Shown here: positions 44,001 through 53,000 of the stretch, in pieces | How positions within the stretch are numbered: position 1 is the first letter of the stretch | Layout: every line of letters starts with the position of its first letter | Assembly: GCF_902728235.1 (NCBI RefSeq) | Contig: NZ_CACVBO010000001.1 | Location: forward strand, 1,862,501-1,926,500 | Direction of reading: 5' to 3' | DNA from: Lentimonas sp. CC4 | GTDB taxonomy: Bacteria > Verrucomicrobiota > Verrucomicrobiia > Opitutales > Coraliomargaritaceae | DNA length: 64,000 nt | Translations under genes and position numbers: made by a program | Notes under the pieces: model-generated | What the model saw: only the letters and a program-made list of their open reading frames with translations | Databases searched by the model: none | What the model was told of the DNA's origin: nothing

Positions 44001-47000
44001 CGACAGCGTCGCGGCTCGCTTCGGTGGTGCGATTGATAACTTTAACTGTTCACTCCTGATCGACCGCTGTTCGTTTGTCGGTAACTCGACGACCTCGAAT
44101 GGACAGGGTGGAGGCGCGATCTCACTCTACACGAACGAAGACTGCGTCATCACGAACACGACCTTCGCTCAGAATGTTCAGGCAGGTGCTCAAGGATTCG
44201 GGGGCGCAGCCCTTTATGTCGAAAATACAGTTCCTCTAAATCTGTTTCGCGTTGAGATTCAGCATTGCACATTCTCGGAGAATACTGACGCAGCAGCAGC
44301 TGCGACGTCATTGTGCGCAGTTACCGGTAATACTTTGGCATTGGTTGGTAATAGCATTTTTGCGGACGGCGCGGGGCACAATCTGTTGATCGATGGCGGC
44401 GCGGAAATTGTATCCGAAGGTGGAAATATTTCGGACGACGATACGACGACACTACTCGTGCGTAGTGGTAGTTCCCAGCAGATCAAGCTTCTATCAAAAG
44501 ACAGCGATATCACTAGCACAGATCCTGGGTTGGGTTTGCTGACTCAATACACTGGCGGCCTCTATGCATACCCCTTGATCGGCGGTGGCGCGGCTGCTAA
44601 TCTGGATGCGCATGAGTCCAATGAAGCGCTTGATATTCGCCGTGTGCTCCGACTTGCAAGTGCCAACGTGGGTGCGCTCCAGCAGGATGGAACTCTCGGT
44701 CGCATCATGATCAATGAAATTTTACCTGATCCAGGCACTACATTAGGCAAACTAAAGGATTTCATTGAGCTCTATGTGCCCCGTGATGCGGGTGCTGTTA
44801 ATTTGGATGGATACAGCCTGGTCGTAGACGGCACTTTACTCTTTGAGTTCAGCAGTGTGAGCATCAATCCAGGGCTTGGTCATATCGTCAAACGAGGCAC
44901 GACGATTGCCAGTGTGCCGACCACCGAAGAGAGCGGTCTCGACCTATTGAAATTTGGCACAGTTGAGCTTCACGACGAAACTGGAAATACCGTAATCAGC
45001 GAAAGCTATGTTGCGGATTTCTGGGACCCTAGTGCTGTGGCTACACCACTGATTCTCGCTGCAGGTGAGTCTATCACGCTAGCCCCTCAATTCTTTGGTC
45101 ATGCCTACGTCCCGCATGCGCTCGTGAAGACCGCCGGATACCGTGATGGTGTAGATATGAACAAGACCGGTGGTAGCGTTTCATCCGAATACAAAGACTC
45201 TGATGGTAGCCCCATTGATGGCAGCAATGGAGCGCCAATCGGCAACCCAGACGAGTATAGCTTGTTCGAGGGCCAAGTGATCTTGCTTGATGTTCTAGCC
45301 AATGATTTTGATCCGGATGGTGATCTGCTTACGGTAACAGATGCTAACATTACAAACAATGGAACCGGTCTCACTATGACTTCAGTAGGCACTGGCATCG
45401 AACTCACGGTTGGCTCTTCGTTTGACTCGATGTCAGTTGGGTCTAAACGTGATCTGGTATTTACCTATAAGCCGCAGGATGATTACTCTCCGGTTAATCT
45501 TTCACTGAATCCCGCGACTGTGAGTATCTCCGTGATTGGTCGTAATGATTCTCCAGTCGCAGTTTTAGATACTTACACCACTGGCGAGAGCCAGTATCTG
45601 GAGATGTATGCTGACGGAGCCGAAAGTCTACTGATCAATGACACCGATGCAGACACCGATGACAATTCGTCGACGTTGAATGTTGCTGGCGTTGTGACTC
45701 CGATCCCCATTGATTCCTACTCTGCCAACGGGACTTCTGGAAACGTGGATGCAAATATTACCGGTCACGGTCTAAATGCGGGCGATGTTATTAAGATCTA
45801 TGACCTGGGCTCACAATACTCTGGTCTGCAGACTGTGGTAAGCGTCATCAATGCGAATACGGTCGAGCTAGATGTCACATACGATTCCAACGCGGTGCCC
45901 GATGATCACTGGCACCTCGTTCAGAGAGCGGCATCTGTTTCAGCTTACAGTGAATCGGTCTCTGGGTTGCTTCGTGCTACCTTGCCGAGTCATGGTCTCA
46001 GCACGGGTGACTTTATCACGATCACGGGTGCTAGCACGAATTCATACGATGGATCGCATGCGGTGACTGTCGTCGATGCCAACACGGTTGATCTAAACGT
46101 CGACTATGTTGATGCGAGTGGAAGCCTTGGCCAATGGACCTTAGACGGGGCCTTCGACCGGTCTGTTATTACCGACTCTACGATGAGCGCTTACGGTGCG
46201 GAAGTTAAGTTCTTCTTACGTCAAATTCGTGCTGAAACATTCGTTGGTTATGATCCTGACGCATCGCCGATCTTGAATGCTCTGGCGCTTACGGAGTCAG
46301 TCACTGATCGTTTCTTCTATGCCATTGAAGATAGCCATGGGGGCGTTTCCGTGTCTGAGGTCCGAATCACTGTAAATGGCGAGAATGATGATCCAATCTT
46401 AAAGGACGATCCCGGTGAGCTCGAGAGCCTGAAGTCTTTTTCTGTAGTAACAGACTACCGCGATTCAGCTGGCGAAGCGGTGGCAACCTTGGCTGCGCAC
46501 GGACTTGAGAGTGGAGATGCGATCATCATTCAGGGCTATCTTGGGGACGCTTCATATAACGCTATGCATACTGTGACTGTTATTGATCAGAATACAGTGA
46601 ACCTTAATATCCCGTTTGTTGACGCTCTGCTGCCTGCGGGTGAATGGCGCCCTGTCGATCAGGTGAAGGACTTTCTCGCAGATGCCCGCGTCGTTTATGC
46701 TGTGGTGGGATCGGTTCCAAACACAGTCAATACCCGTATTGAGAATAGCGAAGGTGTGGGCCTTGTCATGATTGATACTCCCAGCACGACACAAGAACAG
46801 AGCATCACCATTAGTGGACTCGTTCTTCTGGAGAACGACAAAGATCCTGATACTTCGGACGAGCCAAGTATTGTGCCGACTTTACCGTCTGCGACTAGCC
46901 GACTCGGGGCGAGCCTGACACTTCAGGGGGCAAATATCACATACGATCCAAGTGATTCCTCTGTCTTACAAAACTTGCCACGCAGCGGTGCGATTGTTGA

Positions 47001-50000
47001 CAGCTTTGAGGTAACCGTAACTGACGGCACTGTCTCGGCTAACACCACAGTTGCCGTCGTCGTCTTCGGAGATAACGATATGCCTGTAGCGAGTGACGAG
47101 AGCTACAGCTTTACGGAAAATGACCTTTCCAAGGTCAATGGCGGCATGCTCGGGGATGGCACGATCAGCATTGATGTGACGAACCAAGGGCTTGTGCGTA
47201 ATGCCGCTGACGACGATCAGACTCAGTCTGGCTTGCTCTTTGCGGTTCCGTCTGCGTCTCAGACGCTTTCAGACAGCAGCACAGCAGCAATTGATTATGC
47301 GACGCGGACAGGAGAGATCACTGGTTTTGCCGCAGTCGCAGGACAAGGGGGACTCACTCAAGTGACTTCGCCGGGGCATGGTCTTTCCTCAGGTGATTCC
47401 GTCTTCATTCGCGCTGTTCCAGGCTTTTACGGCAACTTTATTGTGACGGTTGAAAACGATAATCAGTTTACAATCAATCAGGCACACGATGTTTCATACA
47501 ACTCGCTCATCGGTCTGTGGTTTTACCATCAGGGGACTTTGTTCATTGATTCAGTGGTTGATTTCGACTCCCTTTCAGACGGGGAAACGCTCGAATACAC
47601 TTACGACTATTCAACGACTGATGGTAGCTTGCTCTTTGCGACCAATGATCTGTTCTTAGTCAATACCGATAGCGGCACGCACACGCTGGATGTCTTAGCG
47701 AACGACTTGAACTTCAATGCACTGCAATCAGATTTCTTGATCATTGGAGTCGAACAGCCCAGTGAGAGTGGTATCGTCGACATTACTGAGGATGGGCTTG
47801 CGTTGGAGTATAGCCCTTCGGCTGGATTTGTCGGCACCGAGGTAATCGTCTACACGATACAGGATAGCTACGGAAATATTGACCGTGCAAATGCCTTAGT
47901 CCGTGTGACGACTGAGGCTATCAATGGTCGCATTTTTGCCAAGTCGGATGTCTTCTCCGTTTCCAAGGGTGCGATTAGTGCGGTCGAACTAGACGTGCTT
48001 GCCAACGATGTAGTCCTTCCCTCGAACGCTGCGGACGAGGGGCTACAGATTACGAGTATTGATAATACTGGTGTCGACGGCGCGCTTTCATTTGATGGTA
48101 ACGTGATCTTCTACGTTCCGAATTCGGTATCTACAAAGACAGCAGAGACCTTTAGCTACACGGTCAGTGGAGGCGGATCTGTTTCCGAAGAGGTTGGTGT
48201 CACGCTCAATATCGTGGATAATACGTTGTCGCTCATCGGGGATGTTTTCCATATCCCGACTGATTCTGGCCCTGTATCGCTGGATGTTCTGTCAAATGAT
48301 GTAATCCTGCCTGATAGTGCCGATGCGCTGACGATCCAAATTCTGGATGATGATTCGACTAAAGGCACCGCTGAGATTCTCCCAGGCGGTGGTGCGATAC
48401 AATACACTCCAAAAGCCGGGTTCATTGGTCGAGACACACTGACATATAACGTCATTGATGCAAATGGTGCGACTGGCATCTCAGAAGTGACGATCAATGT
48501 TGGCTATCTGGTATCCAATCCCGATTTCTATAGTCTTCCAGCTAATAAGACGGTCGTATTCGATGTCCTTGCTAATGATGTGCTCATTCCTGGAGACGCG
48601 ACGGGTCTGACACTCAATGGAGTGCGTGCGGCCGATTCGCCCGCTGGTTCTTTTGTTTCCACCATGACCTTCGGGACCGCCCCCGAGACACTGGACGTTG
48701 AGGTCACCTCGGAGCATAAGCTCGAAGTCACGAGCACAGCTTCATGGAGTGGTGAGCTTTCATTCGAATATAAAGTTCAAGCTGGGCTCGAGTCTTTCAC
48801 CGAGCTCGTAACCATCAGCGCGACATCTGCGCCGATTCGTGCGAGTGGCGATCTCTTTGAGGTGCTTGCTGGAAGCACGGAGGTATCGCTTGATGTCGTT
48901 GATAACGATTACGCCGTTGACGAAGTCGCTGTCGGGACTCCAGCCAAAGTGCCGACGATTATTTCTGTGACGAGTCCAGACCGTGGCGGCAGCGCAACCA
49001 TTGATTCGTCGAATAATGTGATTCTTTACACGCCGAGTGTCGGCTTCACTGGAGTCGAGACCTTCGATTACACGATATCTAACGGTGTCTCTATCAATGT
49101 GGCGCGAAGCACTGTTAGCGTTTCCGAAGGAAAGCTATTTGCGAACAATGATGGCTATCAGATTTTCTTCGGTAGCGTCGATAATGAGCTTCGAGTGCTC
49201 TCTAATGATCTGCTGCTGCCGAATAATAATGGTGCCTTGGAGATCGTCAGTATCGACACCATGCCTGCGGCAAACGGCACCGTGGCTCTAAGTCCAGATG
49301 GCGCTTCCATTGTTTACAATCCTCCGTCAACACTTCCAAGCTCAGCGGTTACTTTTGGTTACGAGATCAGCGATGGTTCCTCTCGCCGTGCGCGGGCCAC
49401 AGTGACCTTGAATGTCAGCAATCGTTCGAACACCTTGAGTTCGGAGACCAATAACGACTACTTCCGCGTTTCTAGAAACGCGTCGTCGATCCTCCTTCCG
49501 ATCCTCTCGAACGACAACGTTAAGCCGGCTTCTGCAGGAGGCTGGGTCATCACCTCAATTGATAGTCAGGGCACCAGTGTCGTGAGTGCTGAAGGTGGGC
49601 AGGCGGTCGTGACGGCTGACGGCATTATATACACGGCACCAATTGATTTTTCCGGAACCGAGAGCTTTACCTATACTGTTTCAGACTCACTTGGTGGCAC
49701 CGGAGATGGAATGGTCACCGTGCGTGTGGGTGATCTGCGGCTAGTTGATGATATCTTTACTCTGAGCAATGAGGCCGTGCCAGTCTCACTGGATGTCCTC
49801 GCCAATGACGGAATCTTTAAGAATAGCGCTGTCGCGGATGCGTTCATCGAATCAATTAACGCAGCATCGGTCAGTTCAGGAACTGGTCTAGTCTCAATTG
49901 GTCCTGATGATGACACCTTGACTTACACTCCGGACGGTTCGAGCACAGGACAAGTGATATTGACCTACACGGTTGATGACGCTACCGGAAATGAAGAGAC

Positions 50001-53000
50001 GGCAAATGTTGTCATCAACCTAGTTGATAGCGTTAGTGATCGTGATGAGGCGACACTGACGATCACAATCACTGGTGTGAACGATGCACCTGTGCTAGGC
50101 GGCACAGAAGACGATGAGATTACTGATAAGGAATCTACCTTCCCGTTCGATACAGTCACACTTAGTGATGTAGATGAAGATGGTAACCAGCAGCAGACGG
50201 TTACGATCTCATTTGATGCAAGTCATGGAGAACTCTACTCGAGTGATATTCTCTTGGTGACACCAGGCGGGGTTTATCAAATTATGGGCACACCTTCTCA
50301 GGTGGTTGCAGCGCTTCGTTTGATCGAGTTCAGACCATTCGAGAATTTGATTCCACTCTTGAACCCAGGTTACTTTGACTCGGTGTTCACGTTGTCAATT
50401 GATGATGGTGATCTAGTGACGCCAATCGTAGACCTTACGACGATTCGTGTGTTTGCTGTGAATGATGCACCAAATACATCTCCGGATGTCAGTTCAGATG
50501 TGGCGAACGATGCATATGGAACGTTCGAAAATCAAGCGATCCGCTTGCTCGTCGATGAAACCTTGTATGCACAACCATTGTTCAATTTCGGTGATTTAGC
50601 GCCAAAATGGCAGGAGTTTGATGCGATGGGCGAACCTGTGACATTGCTTCCTGTTCTACGGACTCCGCATTTGCTCGATAACGATTTCGATGTGGATGTC
50701 GATAATGACACGGATCCGTTAGATGGTGGTCTCGTTGATAGTGTTCCTACACTTGAGATTATCAATATCCACGAGACTGCGACACGAGTTGACCAAATCA
50801 CGGCAATCAGTGCGCTGGGTGCAACGGTTAAGTTAGATATCCGTGCAGTCCGTGCAGAGAGTAGCATCGTTTATGATCCACGTTCTTCTGCGATACTGGA
50901 TGCATTGAGTGCCGGTGAGACGATTGTGGATACGTTCTACTACACTGTAGTCGATCAACATGATGCAGAAGATCAGGTTCTAGTCTCGATCACTGTGACA
51001 GGTGTGAATGATGTGCCGACAGCAAATAACGATGGCGGCTATGAGACGGGCGAAGATAATTCGATCCCATTGCTTTCTGTCGATATCTTGTTGAACGATA
51101 CGGACCCAGACCAAGATACTTCCAATCCGGATGATGCTCCAATCATCGTGGACGACTTCCCGAAGACCAGTAACCTTGGTGCGAATCTGACATTCGATGG
51201 CACCGCGATTACATACGATCCAACAGGTGTGTCTGTCTTTGAGTCGCTTGCGCGTAATGAGTTTATCGATGATTTCATTACCTATACGATTAGCGATGAG
51301 AATGGTGGCACCTCGCAAGCAACGATCTCACTCGAGGTCGAAGGCTTTAATGATCGACCAATCGCAAGCGATGACCTCCTCGAGATCCTCGAAAACGATA
51401 CTCAGAGTCGCGTCCGTGGAACTGGCCTGATTTCCAACGATATCGAAATCGATATCGATGGTTCAGTTCCAGATGATGATCATTGGATCATTCCTCAGCG
51501 TGAAGTGACGACACTACTTGGTGCTGCGCTCGACATTGAGACTGACGGTAGCTATTCTTACGATGCGAATTCTCGTTTGATCGATAGCCTGATCGAAGAC
51601 GAGCTAGCCGTGGAAATCTTCCCATACATCGTGATTGATAACTTCCGCACGTCGTCTGCGCCGGATACTTATAAGGTGATTACTGATAGCACAGATGTGG
51701 TGCTGCCTGTGCTCTCGAATGATGATGTGGCAGGTAGCGTTCCAGTTGCAGTGGGTGGTTATACTGCTGACTCTGGGGACACTGATCGTGTGATTATTGA
51801 AAGCGCGAATCATGAGTTGCGTGATGGCTTGCTCGTTAAGATTCAATCTTACGTTGGGAGCGCGACTTACAATGGAGTCTTCCCGATCACTGTGATTGAC
51901 CGTGACCACTTCAGTATCCCGACTGCTTATGTGGATGATCCTGCTGCCACACGCGGCACATGGCGCCCTTGGTTTAATATCACTGCAGTGGATGTGACCG
52001 ACCAAGAGGGGGTCGTGACGATTAGCTCGGATGCTCAGAGCATTCTCTATACTCCAAAGGCTGGTTTCTATGGCACTGAGACGTTTGAATACACAATCGA
52101 AGATGGTGTGGGTGGTCAGGATGTAACGCTAGTCACACTCACCGTCTTGCAACATGCGCTCAACACCGTGCTCTCTGCGAGTGATGATCGCTTCCAGATC
52201 GGCTCAGGAGAGTCGGCCGTCGAGATCGATGTGTTGGCGAACGATAACACCTTGCCGCTTGTTGGCTCTGCGTTGACTGTCACGAGTGTGGTGACTCCTG
52301 GTTCGGCGGGTGGTGCGCTATCCATTATTAATGGTGGTAAGTCACTTCGCTATTCACCAGCAAGCCCAAGCTTCGCTGGCACGGAAATATTCACTTACAC
52401 CGTTTCCGGTGGTGGCAGCACAGAGGCGCAGGCTTCGATTACGATCGATGTGCTGGATCGTGTCGACTACCTGGATGGTTCAGATGATGCGTTCTTTGTT
52501 GTGCAAGACTCGAGTAACAACTTACTCGATGTCGCGGCGAATGATGCCAGCCTGCCAAGCTTCCCCGTCAGCTTTGAGGTGGACTCAGTTACAACTCCGA
52601 GTGCGGGTGGTTCTGCTTCAGTCATTGCTGGTAAGGTCAGCTACAGCCCAGCAGCAAGCTACGTTGGCACAGAGACGTTCGATTACACGATACGTGACGC
52701 GAGCGGTGGTTACACCGTAAAGACTGTCACGGTTGAAGTTGTTCCGACTGGATCTGATTTCTATGCACTCAATGATCATTACATCGTCTTGCTCGGTTCT
52801 GTTGAACACAGCTTGCCGGTCTTGAGTAATGATGGTGCGACTGGTAGTAACAGTGCGAATTTGAGCATTGAGAATCTCGGTTTGGATTTAGAAGCGCCAG
52901 GAAATGTGGATCGTGTCAGCTTCACTGATACCACTGTCCTATATACTCCGCCGACCAGCCTAGGCACTGAGATCTTCAATTATGAGATCACCGACGGCAC

